Source of the DNA: Gemmatimonadota bacterium
GTDB taxonomy: Bacteria; Gemmatimonadota; Gemmatimonadetes; Longimicrobiales; Gaopeijiaceae
Reading direction: 5' to 3'
NCBI GenBank assembly: GCA_029879725.1
Contig: JAOUPR010000003.1
Location: forward strand, 1-64,000
DNA: 64,000 nucleotides
Positions within the stretch are counted from its first letter, which is position 1. Each line of letters begins with the position of its first letter. Position numbers and translations under genes: made by a program. Below, piece after piece: positions 34,267 to 42,772 of this stretch. The notes beneath the pieces are model-generated. The model ran no database searches, was not told the DNA's origin, and was given only the letters and a program-made list of their open reading frames with translations.

Positions 34267-35139
34267 TCAGTCCCCCTCTCCGGATGTATCGGGAATCGGT
34301 TCGCTCGTCCGAAGCTCCGCCCCTAGCTGGTCCGGAGTGACGCCGGGGATCTTCAGTGAGTCGAGTGGTATTTCCAGGAAGGGCATCAGGAGGGAGATCC
34401 GGCGATTCCGCGGATCCCTCGGTGCATCTTCCACCTTCAATTGACGATCGGCATATCCCCGCACTTCCATGAGCCGCTGGATGGGGAGGCCGTTCCGGAC
34501 CAGGACCCGGCGGGCCGCGTTGGCGCGGTCCACGGAGAGCTCCCAGTTGGAGTACTCGACGCCGGGAAAGGCCAGCGCATCGGTGTGTCCCTCCAGGATC
34601 ACGTCACCGGGAACACGCCCCAGCTGCGACCCCACGACCTGAAGGACCTGGCGCAACGCCGGAGTGAGATCCGCCGACGACTTCTCGAAGAAGGTGGCCC
34701 CCTGCCCCGTTTCCATGAACTCGATGCGGAGGCCGTCCTGGGTGATCACCATCTCCACGTTGGCGTCGGCATGGTCGAGGAGTCCGCTTTCCTCGATGCG
34801 CCGCTCGATCTCCTCGATGACCTCCTGGAACTGACGCTCCTGCTGCTGCCTGTTGAGGATGATGGACTGGTTGTCCGCGAGGTTCACGATGAAGTTCCCC
34901 GCGGACATGGGGTTCCTCCCACCGGAAAAGGCCCGCTTGAAGCCCACCGGGTTCTGGAAGTACCCCTGCACCATGTCCTTCACGCCCTGGTCCATCCCCA
35001 TGATCCACATCACCAGGAAGAACGCCATCATGGCGGTGACGAAGTCCGCGTACGCGACCTTCCACGACCCTCCGTGGTGCGCGTGATGGGCCTTCTTCTT
35101 CTTCTTGACGATGATGATCCGTCCGCCGTGATCGCTCAT
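34267..35139 (-). CDS. motB: Flagellar motor stator MotB
   Basis: This 290-residue stator subunit has a basic N-terminus (KKKKK), one membrane helix with the proton-binding Asp in YADFVTAMMAFFLVMW, the plug-linker region, and a C-terminal OmpA-like peptidoglycan-binding domain (EGHTDALAFPGVEYSNWELSVDRANAARRVL). FVTAMMAFFL is typical of proton-type MotB. It overlaps motA by ATGA. Together they form the torque-generating ion channel anchored to the cell wall. Confidence 0.97.
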   Translation of the reverse strand: MSDHGGRIIIVKKKKKAHHAHHGGSWKVAYADFVTAMMAFFLVMWIMGMDQGVKDMVQGYFQNPVGFKRAFSGGRNPMSAGNFIVNLADNQSIILNRQQQERQFQEVIEEIERRIEESGLLDHADANVEMVITQDGLRIEFMETGQGATFFEKSSADLTPALRQVLQVVGSQLGRVPGDVILEGHTDALAFPGVEYSNWELSVDRANAARRVLVRNGLPIQRLMEVRGYADRQLKVEDAPRDPRNRRISLLMPFLEIPLDSLKIPGVTPDQLGAELRTSEPIPDTSGEGD

Positions 35140-36071
35140 GAGTCCCTTCCTCTGCGGCGGGTCATCTCCTCCAACTCGGAGAAGGACGGCCTGTCTTCGG
35201 GCTCGATGTTGCGGCGAGCGAACTCCACGGAAGTGATGGGGGGGTCTCCCCGCGCGAAGGACAGGAGCGCCGTGCGGATGGTGGCCATGTAACGCTCCTC
35301 GGAGGAGACCCTTCCCTGGATGGACGTGGCCATGGGTCCGAGGACCCCGTACGCGAGGAGGATCCCCACGAAGGTCCCCACCAGGGCGGCCGCCACGCTC
35401 TCACCCACCGCCTCGGGCGATCCGCCGATCTTCCCCATGGTGATGATCACGCCGAGCACCGCGGCGACGATGCCGAACCCGGGCATGGCGTCGCCCACGG
35501 TGGCCAGCGCGGTGGGCACCTGCATGGCCTCGTGGTGGTGCTGCTCCAGATCCAGTTCCAGGATCTCGGCGAGGTGATGGTCATCCACGGCTCCGGTGAG
35601 AAGCACCTTCATGGTGTCGGCGAGGAACGCGACGGCATGGTGGTTGCCGTGGAAGCTCGGATATTGCTTGAACAGCTCGCTGTCCTGGGGATTCTCCACG
35701 TGGGACTCGATCCCCACCAGCCCGTCCTTGCGTGCGGCGTAGAAGATGTCGTAGAGGACCTGGAGAAGCTCCCTGAACGCCTCGCGACCGTACGGACTGG
35801 GCTTCAGCAGGCCCATCGTGTGGGTGAAGATCCCCTTCACCACCGATGGCTTGTTCCCCACAAGGAGGGCACCGAATCCGGCGCCCCCGATTATGATGAA
35901 CTCGTTCACCTGCATGAGGACGGCAAGCTCTCCGTGATGCATCACGTATCCCGTGACGATACTCCCGAAGACGATGCCCAATCCGACGATGAGGAACACA
36001 GCGGTACCCTTGTCCGGCTTCCATGCCGTAGTGGAGACCAGGCTCGACAACCCGTCTCCGATTGATTCCAT
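35136..36071 (-). CDS. motA: Flagellar motor stator MotA
   Basis: This 311-residue inner-membrane protein has four hydrophobic segments (about 24-44, 52-72, 200-220, 235-255) and the large cytoplasmic loop that contacts FliG. The loop is followed by the conserved ALATVGDAMPGFGIVAAVLGVIITMG and VGTFVGILLAYGVLGPMA segments. The N-terminus is about 20 residues longer than in E. coli MotA. It begins 51 bases from a divergent histidine-protein gene and overlaps motB by ATGA. Confidence 0.97.
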   Translation of the reverse strand: MESIGDGLSSLVSTTAWKPDKGTAVFLIVGLGIVFGSIVTGYVMHHGELAVLMQVNEFIIIGGAGFGALLVGNKPSVVKGIFTHTMGLLKPSPYGREAFRELLQVLYDIFYAARKDGLVGIESHVENPQDSELFKQYPSFHGNHHAVAFLADTMKVLLTGAVDDHHLAEILELDLEQHHHEAMQVPTALATVGDAMPGFGIVAAVLGVIITMGKIGGSPEAVGESVAAALVGTFVGILLAYGVLGPMATSIQGRVSSEERYMATIRTALLSFARGDPPITSVEFARRNIEPEDRPSFSELEEMTRRRGRDS

Positions 36072-36122
36072 TCCGTGACCACAGTATCGTCCGAGCCGAC
36101 GGAAACTGGAGCCCCCCGAGCC

Positions 36123-36800
36123 ATGTCAGACCAGACCTATCCTCCCACGGCGCACACGGGTGCCGAGACGGAAATCGCGTCCCTCCTGGCCCAGGCCGGT
36201 TGGCTCGCAGCCGCGGATCAGATCGTTTCGGGGGTCTCCCACGACCTCAACGGGCGCATCGGCTCCCTCATGGGCCTCCTGGACCTCCTCAGCCACGGAG
36301 ACGGAGACGACCTTCCCGTGATGTCCTTCCTGGAAGAGGAGGTACATCGTCTCGAGGGATCGGTGGAGTTGCTGCGCATGATCCGCGGGCCCCTCACCGC
36401 CGACCCCGAGCCGCTCCCCGCGGAAGCCGTCGGCGAACGCATTCTGAAGCTCCACGAGCGCCGCCGTGGGTTCGAACGCCAGGAGACCGTACTGGCGATG
36501 GAGGAGGCCCTCCCCCCTGTCCTGGTGAACTGGTCCCGGTTCGGGCGGACCCTGGTCCTCCTCGTGGGCATGGTGGGAGCGGGCGTCCTCGACGGAGACG
36601 ATCGCAGACTGACCATCTCCTTCACGGGCTCACCCGACCAACTCACGATCCGGATCGGTCCATTGGCGGGGAAGGCGGAGCTTTGTCTCGATGCGCTCCG
36701 TCAGGTCGCCGCCCTGGACGGCGCCACCATCACGCCGGTGGGGGACGAAGCCGTGGAGGTCTCCCTCCCGTCCCTTACCCGGGCCCGGGCCGCCGTCTGA
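36123..36800 (+). CDS. ChpT-like histidine phosphotransfer protein
   Basis: This 225-residue protein has a DHp-type helical hairpin with the box VSGVSHDLNGRIGSLMGLLDLL (His near residue 40) but no recognisable N, G1 or G2 ATP-binding boxes in the following alpha-beta region. Such DHp plus pseudo-catalytic layout is that of ChpT-type phosphotransferases, which relay phosphoryl groups between response regulators. I chose the ATG at 36123 over a GTG at 36075, since it leaves a divergent promoter region with motA. It lies between motA and csrA, so a relay to motility is likely but unproven. Confidence 0.65.
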   Translation: MSDQTYPPTAHTGAETEIASLLAQAGWLAAADQIVSGVSHDLNGRIGSLMGLLDLLSHGDGDDLPVMSFLEEEVHRLEGSVELLRMIRGPLTADPEPLPAEAVGERILKLHERRRGFERQETVLAMEEALPPVLVNWSRFGRTLVLLVGMVGAGVLDGDDRRLTISFTGSPDQLTIRIGPLAGKAELCLDALRQVAALDGATITPVGDEAVEVSLPSLTRARAAV

Positions 36801-36822
36801 TACCCGCTGGGGCCCGGCGCGG

Positions 36823-37095
36823 TCAGGCCTTTTCCGCGCCGTCCTCGCCCGAATCCTCGTCCGTGTCGGCCTTTCTGGGCTGGAGCGATTCAAGCCACTG
36901 ACGATCATCCGAAGTGGCACCCGCGCGCACGTTCTCTTCGGCGATGCGGTGGACGATCTCTTCCCGGACGATCCCCACGGAGGTGGGTGCTTCGATCCCC
37001 AACCGCACGCCCCCGTTGTCGCTGGCGAGAACCACGATGCGGATCCCACCATCGATGAGGATCGCTTCGCCCGTCTTTCGGCTGAGGATGAGCAT
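36823..37095 (-). CDS. csrA: Carbon storage regulator CsrA
   Basis: This 90-residue protein begins with a textbook CsrA: MLILSRKTGEAILIDGGIRI, then GVRLGIEAPTSVGIVREEI with the RNA-contacting Val-x-Arg-x-Glu. The RNA-binding residues near R6 and R44 equivalents are present. A charged tail of about 30 residues follows the normal length. It lies 94 bases downstream of flgK, where flgL and fliW would normally precede it; neither is here. The start codon has no obvious ribosome binding site. Its likely target is the flagellin leader (30899-30957). Confidence 0.96.
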   Translation of the reverse strand: MLILSRKTGEAILIDGGIRIVVLASDNGGVRLGIEAPTSVGIVREEIVHRIAEENVRAGATSDDRQWLESLQPRKADTDEDSGEDGAEKA

Positions 37096-37189
37096 GGAGC
37101 GGAATGGTCGGGGGCCGCACCGTGGATGGGCAACTCCCGACCCAGGGCCTCGGCCTGTAGGCAGAAGGATGCGGCGGGCCCGACGAACG

Positions 37190-38566
37190 CTACATGTTGA
37201 TCAGCGACTGCAGCATCTCGTCCACGGCCGTGACGACCTTTGCCGCCGCCTGGTATGCCGTCTGGTACTGGATCATGCTCACCAGTTCTTCGTCGATGGA
37301 CACACCACTGATACTCATGCGACGGATGTCCGCCTGCTCGGCCAGCGCCCTGTGGACACCGACCGCATCCTGGGAAGAACGTACCGCCGAACCGACGTCG
37401 GACACCAGCCCCCTGAAATGCCCGCCCAGCGTCTTCCCCAGGGAGCCGATGGAGACGTCCCTGAGCGCGGCCAGGGAGAGCGCCACGTCGTTGGCCCCTG
37501 CGCGGTAACCGCCCAGCCCGTCCGGCGTACCGGCCGCGATGGCATCCGCGTCCGCCGCGACCTCCGCGGAGAGGGCGATGGTATCGGCCGTGAGGCCGGC
37601 GGGGTCGAAGAAGTCGATCCCCGTTCCACCCAGGGGATTGGTCCCCGTGACGTGGATGGCGTTGACCTCCGTCACCAACGCGTTGGCGAGTTCGTCCAGG
37701 GTGGCGCGGATGGCCGGAATGTCCTGGTTCAACACCTCCAGCATCCCCCCCACCGATCCGCCCAGGTCGGGAAGCATCCCCGGCCGGCCCTGGATCGCCA
37801 GCCCCACCGTCCCGCCCGAGGTGCGGATCTCGAGGGGGACGCTCACGACTCCGTCGGCGATGTGGTACCCCGACGCGGTGACACCCACCGACCCGTCGTC
37901 CTGGGGATGCACCTGGATGGGGATGAGCGTGGCGAGCTCGTCGAGGGCCCGGTTCCGCTGATCCCGTAGATCGCCGGCGGTGTCTCCCGCCGACTCCATG
38001 CTCACGATCTGCCGGTTGATGGAGGCGATGTCCTCCGTCAGTGCGTTGATCCTGTCCACGGACGCGTCGAGGCGGACCTCGACCTCCTGCCGGATCTGAT
38101 CCAGCCCGCTCACGAAGTCGTTGAACTGGGTCACGATCTGGGACGCGCGCTGACGCACCACCGTCCGGGCGGTCCCGTCGGTGGGGTTGGTCGCGAGATC
38201 ACCGAGAGCGGAGAAGAACTGGTCGAGCGTGGCGGACAACCCGAGGTCGGAAGGCTCTCCGAACATCCCTTCCACCCGGCCGAGAATGTCGGATCGGGCC
38301 TGCTCACCGGCGGAGTACGCGACCTCCCTCCGGAAGGTGTTGTCCAGGAGGAGGTCGCGAGACTGCTGCACGTCCTCCGCCCGCACACCCGTTCCGAACA
38401 CCCCGTAGGTGAGGTGGATGGGCGGGCCGGACTCCATGACGAGGCGCTGGCGGGTGTACCCCTCGGTGCTGGCGTTGGCGATGTTGTGCGACGTCACGTT
38501 CAGGGCCAGCTGACTCGTGCGCAGCCCCGACGTCGCGATTGAAAGAACGCTTCCGAGTGTAGGCAT
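37190..38566 (-). CDS. flgK: Hook-filament junction protein FlgK
   Basis: This 458-residue junction protein has the conserved N-terminal SIATSGLRTSQLALNVTSHNIANASTEGYTRQR and C-terminal EELVSMIQYQTAYQAAAKVVTAVDEMLQSLINM rod-hook motifs, with the FlgK coiled-coil (ARSDILGRVEGMFGEPSDLGLSATLDQFFSAL). It sits on the hook tip and accepts the filament. Its partner FlgL is not encoded downstream as usual. It starts 3 bases after the flgN stop. Confidence 0.97.
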   Translation of the reverse strand: MPTLGSVLSIATSGLRTSQLALNVTSHNIANASTEGYTRQRLVMESGPPIHLTYGVFGTGVRAEDVQQSRDLLLDNTFRREVAYSAGEQARSDILGRVEGMFGEPSDLGLSATLDQFFSALGDLATNPTDGTARTVVRQRASQIVTQFNDFVSGLDQIRQEVEVRLDASVDRINALTEDIASINRQIVSMESAGDTAGDLRDQRNRALDELATLIPIQVHPQDDGSVGVTASGYHIADGVVSVPLEIRTSGGTVGLAIQGRPGMLPDLGGSVGGMLEVLNQDIPAIRATLDELANALVTEVNAIHVTGTNPLGGTGIDFFDPAGLTADTIALSAEVAADADAIAAGTPDGLGGYRAGANDVALSLAALRDVSIGSLGKTLGGHFRGLVSDVGSAVRSSQDAVGVHRALAEQADIRRMSISGVSIDEELVSMIQYQTAYQAAAKVVTAVDEMLQSLINM

Positions 38567-38569
38567 CGT

Positions 38570-39115
38570 TCACACCTGCCGATTGATGAGGACACCGCTT
38601 CCGCCGGCCATGTCCTGGGTACCGTTGTTCACCTGCCCCCGACCGTACGTCTGCCCGGCCCGCGGGGTCGCGCCCACCAGGGCCCGGATGAGCTGATCAC
38701 CTGCCGTGATGGCCCCCTGGAGCACCCGACGATTCAGGTCCAGCTCCCGCGCCAGCGTCTGCGCCGCTTCGTGGAGCTCGTCCCTCGCCCTGCGCACCGA
38801 CTCGGTCATCCCCATCCCGAGGGCGGTGTCCAGCTCGGCGAGAGGCAACTCCTCGTTCCCCACCATCAGGTGGAGCAGGCTCTTTCTCCTTCGCTTCGCC
38901 TGCGCCAGCGTCAACAGGATCCGTTGCGCGGCGTAGACCGAATCGTCCACGGATCCCAGGTCGTCCTGGCCCACCGCGGTGCGCTGACGCTCCAGCACCC
39001 GCTCGAGCTCGCGGAGGAGGCGGGTCTCCGACCCGAACGCCTCCGCGAGGGTCTCCACCCGGCCCGAAACCGCCGTGGGCACTCCCAGGGGAAGAGGCGT
39101 GGACTGCACCGTCAC
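38570..39115 (-). CDS. flgN: FlgN-family export chaperone
   Basis: This 181-residue helical protein starts at a GTG overlapping the flgJ stop (GTGA). It has an FlgN-like heptad pattern (LLRELERVLERQRTAVGQDDL, AAQRILLTLAQAKRRRKSLL) and a C-terminal long helix ending near QLIRALVG. FlgN chaperones FlgK and FlgL, and it lies directly before flgK here. The tail from residue 145 is probably disordered. Confidence 0.85.
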   Translation of the reverse strand: MTVQSTPLPLGVPTAVSGRVETLAEAFGSETRLLRELERVLERQRTAVGQDDLGSVDDSVYAAQRILLTLAQAKRRRKSLLHLMVGNEELPLAELDTALGMGMTESVRRARDELHEAAQTLARELDLNRRVLQGAITAGDQLIRALVGATPRAGQTYGRGQVNNGTQDMAGGSGVLINRQV

Positions 39116-39483
39116 ACCTCCCCTGAACCGGAAGTATCGGCACCGGGCATCGCCGGGACGACCTGAGCGGCCTCCGCCAGGCCCATGTTCCGGGCGAAGT
39201 GGCGGTACAACGCCGAGCCGATCCCCCGCTCGCTCTGCTGCGCGGCCGCGTCGGCGATGTGCTGGTCCATGAGGCTCTGGAACATGTCCTCTCCGGCCCC
39301 GCCGGAAAGGGCACCTCCTTCGGGAACGGTCTCTCGCATGGCCTTGAAGATCTCCTGGTAGAAGGTCCCTTCCATGAGGTCGGCGGCGGCACGGAGCCGA
39401 GCCTCCTTCCCCTGGATGCGCCCGTTCTTCAGTGCCTCGAAGGCATCGATTCGGCCCATGGGACCCGTTCCGTCCACGCTCAT
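39112..39483 (-). CDS. flgJ: Rod-binding protein FlgJ, N-terminal domain only
   Basis: This 123-residue protein matches only the rod-scaffolding half of FlgJ (AADLMEGTFYQEIFKAMRETVP, ...GEDMFQSLMDQHIADAAAQQSERGIGSALYRHF). It has no glucosaminidase or other murein-degrading domain, so rod penetration of the wall needs another hydrolase. Single-domain FlgJ is common outside enterics. It overlaps flgI and flgN by four bases each. Confidence 0.93.
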   Translation of the reverse strand: MSVDGTGPMGRIDAFEALKNGRIQGKEARLRAAADLMEGTFYQEIFKAMRETVPEGGALSGGAGEDMFQSLMDQHIADAAAQQSERGIGSALYRHFARNMGLAEAAQVVPAMPGADTSGSGEV

Positions 39484-40592
39484 CGGATGGTCACCTCGGC
39501 GGAGATGGCCCCCACCTGCCGCAGCGCCTCGAACACCGACGCGATGGCCTGGGGGGGAGCGGCGACTCCATGCAGGGCCGCCGCCACGTCCTGAACGCTG
39601 ACCCCGGCCTGCATGCGCAGGTCGCCCGGAATCATGGAGGCCTCGGGGCCCGCGGCTCCGATGGCCAGGGTCATGCTACCGTGGCTCACCACCGCCTCTC
39701 CCACCTGGATGTCACCTCCCGCCACCACGGTTCCGCTGCGGCCGTCGATGACCACCAGCGCGGCGCGGAAGCGCTGCACGCGGAGATCACCGATCTGGGA
39801 AAACGTGGTCGCCCGGTTCACCGCGGCGTCACCCTGAAGCTGGAGGGCCACCGCTCCGGGATCCTGGACCACCGCGGTCCCGGCTCCCAGGGAGGCGTTG
39901 ATGGCATCGGCGATGCGCGAGGCCGTGGACACGTCGGGATCCCTCAGATGCAGGATCGTCGCGGTGGCGAAATCCGGCGTCGCCAGCGCCTGCTCCAGGA
40001 GCCCACCCCGGGGGAGGGACGCCGTGGTCTCGACTCCGTAGGACATCCCCGCGCCGCGCACGGCAGGTCCCTCGCTGACGAGCACGGGGCCCTGGGCGGT
40101 GGCCACCGGAGGTAGACTCGGGTCCGCCACCAGGGGCGTCATCCAGAGCACTCCCCCCCGGAGGGATACCGCGTCACCCACCGAAGCCACGGAGATGTCG
40201 AAGCGTCCGCCGGGACGGAGATACGGCGACGTCTCGGCCGTGACGAGCACCGCCGCGACGTTTCGGGTCCGGAGCATGTTCTCCGGAACCTCCACGTCGA
40301 AGCGCCGCAGGAGGTTGGCCACGGAACGGACCGTGTGGCCGGACGAGTATCCGCCGATCACACGGTCTCCGGTCCCGTCGAGCCCCACCACCAGTCCGTA
40401 CCCCACGAGCCGGACGGGGATGTCCCCGCCGGTCACGGTGAGATCGCTGATGCGCGTGTCCTGGGCGTGCACGGGGCCGGGGGGGGTCGCCAGGGCGAGC
40501 GCGCCGACCAGGAGGGCCGTCACGGCCTCCTTCGACACTCCCACCCGGAGGCGCCTCGACGCGACCGATGAAGATTTCCGATTCGTGTTCAT
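39480..40592 (-). CDS. flgI: Flagellar P-ring protein FlgI
   Basis: This 370-residue periplasmic ring protein starts at the ATG at 40592, overlapping the flgH stop (ATGA). Its signal peptide ends at PPGPVHAQ. FlgI motifs include RLVGYGLVVGLDGTGD, LRRFDVEVPENMLRTRNVAAVLVTA, and the C-terminal VQDVAAALH region. It surrounds the rod in the peptidoglycan layer. Its presence with FlgH shows a diderm envelope. Confidence 0.97.
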   Translation of the reverse strand: MNTNRKSSSVASRRLRVGVSKEAVTALLVGALALATPPGPVHAQDTRISDLTVTGGDIPVRLVGYGLVVGLDGTGDRVIGGYSSGHTVRSVANLLRRFDVEVPENMLRTRNVAAVLVTAETSPYLRPGGRFDISVASVGDAVSLRGGVLWMTPLVADPSLPPVATAQGPVLVSEGPAVRGAGMSYGVETTASLPRGGLLEQALATPDFATATILHLRDPDVSTASRIADAINASLGAGTAVVQDPGAVALQLQGDAAVNRATTFSQIGDLRVQRFRAALVVIDGRSGTVVAGGDIQVGEAVVSHGSMTLAIGAAGPEASMIPGDLRMQAGVSVQDVAAALHGVAAPPQAIASVFEALRQVGAISAEVTIR

Positions 40593-41194
40593 GGAATGAT
40601 CAGGTCGAGGATCTTGGACCAGATCCCGCGGGACTTGGTCAGCTCTCCGTTGGATCCGTACTGGATCTCGGCGTCGGCGACGCGCCACGACTCCACCGTG
40701 TTGGCGGTGGATACGTCCTGGGCACGAACCCATCCCCGGACGGTCACCTCCTGTTCGTGGTCGTCGATCCGCACTCGCTTGGTCCCCTCGAGTCGCACGA
40801 CTCCGCTGGGGAGCACCTCCACCACGCGCACGCTCAGCTCCGCGGAGAAACGCTCCCTGCGGCTGGCCTCGCCGCGGCTGCGGTCGGAGACGTCGTTGCT
40901 GCTGCGGAGATTTCCGCCGGCGGTGCCGAAGCCGACGCTCACCGCCCGGTCACGATCCCTGGCCTTGGAGTCGTTCCGGTCCGCCGAGGCCAGGGTGAGC
41001 TCGTCGATGAGGATGGTCACCACGTCACCCGTGCGGAGATCCACCCGATCGGACGTCCACGAGGTGCGCACCGGGGGTCCCGACGGGGGCGGCGGCGGGG
41101 GCGCCTGCTCTTGAGCCTGTGCCCTCCCCACCGACGGGAGCACCGCCAGGAGGGAAATCGAGACGATCACCCTCTTCAACACACGTCCCTTCAT
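40589..41194 (-). CDS. flgH: Flagellar L-ring protein FlgH
   Basis: This 201-residue outer-membrane ring protein has the FlgH pattern SDRVDLRTGDVVTILIDE, VVEVLPSGVVRLEGTKRVRI and VADAEIQYGSNGELT. It has a signal sequence but, unlike typical FlgH, no lipobox cysteine: the N-terminal 45 residues contain no Cys. A proline-rich stretch follows the signal. It overlaps flgA and flgI (ATGA on both sides). Confidence 0.93.
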   Translation of the reverse strand: MKGRVLKRVIVSISLLAVLPSVGRAQAQEQAPPPPPPSGPPVRTSWTSDRVDLRTGDVVTILIDELTLASADRNDSKARDRDRAVSVGFGTAGGNLRSSNDVSDRSRGEASRRERFSAELSVRVVEVLPSGVVRLEGTKRVRIDDHEQEVTVRGWVRAQDVSTANTVESWRVADAEIQYGSNGELTKSRGIWSKILDLIIP

Positions 41195-41952
41195 CGGCCT
41201 GGGCCTCCCTGCGTCACGTTTACGATGCCGGGCGCGATGACCACGCCCATGAGCCGCTCACCCTCGGAGGTCCGGACGTACACGGTCCCTCCCAGCGCGG
41301 CGGATCCAGCCGCCCTCCCAGGAACCCGGAGTACCACCGGTCCCTGTTCCCACACCAGCACCACCGCGGTGCCCGACGTGACCGCGTCGGGCACGCGGAG
41401 CGCGGGCTCCCGGAGGGGTTCTCCCTCGCGGACCACCCGCTGCGCGACCCAACCCGACATGTCCGGCTGGAGATCCGCGGCGGGCTCGCCCCACTGGACC
41501 TCTTCCCGCCATGCCACATCGGCGGACCGGAGGGCTTCTCCGCGCGCCAGGGTCCTCCCCGCCACGGGCGTCTTCACGCGGGTACCGACCCGGACGCGGA
41601 TCCCCGCGGAGACGGCCGCGCCGTCCTCCGAGAAACGGACCAGCCAGTAGCCGCTCGCGCCCGATCCTACCAAGGACATGGACGCATCCGGGGTCAGCGT
41701 CGTGCCTTCCCGCACCGCGCCCCACTCCAGCACCACCGCGGCGGCATCCACGTTCCACCGGCGAGCCACCTCCGCACGCACGCGAGCCTGCAGCGCCGGC
41801 GGGATGACACTGACCGTGGTATCCACCCCCCCGTGGACTCCCTCCTCGGGAGCACGGACCGCCTCGGGCACGCCGGCGCGAGCGTCCGTGGGAGTTCCCA
41901 CCGACGTCCCGCACAGGGCTACCAGAGTCAGGAGGGCGCGCATGGTCGGCAT
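41191..41952 (-). CDS. flgA: P-ring assembly chaperone FlgA
   Basis: This 253-residue periplasmic protein has a signal peptide and the SAF-like C-terminal domain of FlgA (GRTLARGEALRSADVAWRE, AQRVVREGEPLREPALRVPDAVTSG, VYVRTSEGERLMGVV). FlgA assists P-ring assembly by FlgI, which is encoded two genes later. It starts at the ATG at 41952, sharing the flgG stop (TGATG). A later ATG at 41943 is possible. Confidence 0.92.
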   Translation of the reverse strand: MPTMRALLTLVALCGTSVGTPTDARAGVPEAVRAPEEGVHGGVDTTVSVIPPALQARVRAEVARRWNVDAAAVVLEWGAVREGTTLTPDASMSLVGSGASGYWLVRFSEDGAAVSAGIRVRVGTRVKTPVAGRTLARGEALRSADVAWREEVQWGEPAADLQPDMSGWVAQRVVREGEPLREPALRVPDAVTSGTAVVLVWEQGPVVLRVPGRAAGSAALGGTVYVRTSEGERLMGVVIAPGIVNVTQGGPGR

Positions 41953-42737
41953 CAGCGGATGAGGCTGTTGGCCACTTCCGCCATCTGCTCGGCGGACTGC
42001 ACGGCCTTGGAGTTGATCTCGTACGCGCGCATGGCGGTGATGAGGTCCACCATCTCGCGCACGATCTCCACGTTGCTCCCCTCCAGGCTGCCCTGGACGA
42101 TGCGGCCGAAGCCGTCTTCCTGCCCGTAGCCCACCCGCGGCTGACCGGACGCCGCCGTCTCGGTGAAGATGTTCTCTCCCATGGCCTGGAGCCCGGGGGC
42201 GTTGGTGAATCGCGCCATCTCGATGCGGCCCACCTCGATGGTCTCCCCGCCCGCAGCGACGACGGAAACGACCCCGGTCCGGCCCACCGTGACCTGCACG
42301 GCGTCGTCGGGAACGGTGACTCCGGGGACCACCGTGTAGCCGCCATGGGTCACCATCGTGCCCTGGTCGGAGATGGTGAAGCTGCCGTCGCGCGTGTAGC
42401 CCATGGAGCCGTTGGGAAGCTGCACCTGGAAGAATCCATCGCCTTCGATGGCCAGGTCCAGCGGCCGGCCGGTCTGCTCGAGGGGGCCCTGGATCCCGAC
42501 GCGCTGCACGGCGGCGAGGCGCGTGCCCCGCCCGATCTGGATTCCCTCCACGGTCTGGGCGTCAGCCCCGTCCACCCGGGTCACACCCTGGGCGGACTGG
42601 TAGAGGAGATCCTCGAAGTGGGCCTGACTCCTCTTGAACCCCGTCGTGTTGACGTTCGCCAGGTTGTTGGAGATGACCTCCACGCGGGTCTGCTGCGCCT
42701 GCATCCCGGTCGCCGCGGTTCTCAATGCCGGATCCAC
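41952..42737 (-). CDS. flgG: Flagellar distal rod protein FlgG
   Basis: This 261-residue rod protein has the conserved N-terminal LRTAATGMQAQQTRVEVISNNLANVNTTGFKRS and C-terminal NVEIVREMVDLITAMRAYEINSKAVQSAEQM motifs of the rod-hook family, with the FlgG-type GVQIGRGTR-like variant EGIQIGRGTRLAAVQ near residue 70. It forms the distal rod inside the P and L rings. A gap of 35 bases separates it from flgF. Confidence 0.97.
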   Translation of the reverse strand: MDPALRTAATGMQAQQTRVEVISNNLANVNTTGFKRSQAHFEDLLYQSAQGVTRVDGADAQTVEGIQIGRGTRLAAVQRVGIQGPLEQTGRPLDLAIEGDGFFQVQLPNGSMGYTRDGSFTISDQGTMVTHGGYTVVPGVTVPDDAVQVTVGRTGVVSVVAAGGETIEVGRIEMARFTNAPGLQAMGENIFTETAASGQPRVGYGQEDGFGRIVQGSLEGSNVEIVREMVDLITAMRAYEINSKAVQSAEQMAEVANSLIR

Positions 42738-42772
42738 TTGATGTCCCCCTTGTCTCTACGATGTCACCGGCG

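Noticed and set aside
36084-36091. GACGATAC upstream of motA, resembling a sigma28 -10 element
   Set aside because: No TAAA-like -35 is found 15 or 16 bases upstream, so the match is only half of a promoter.
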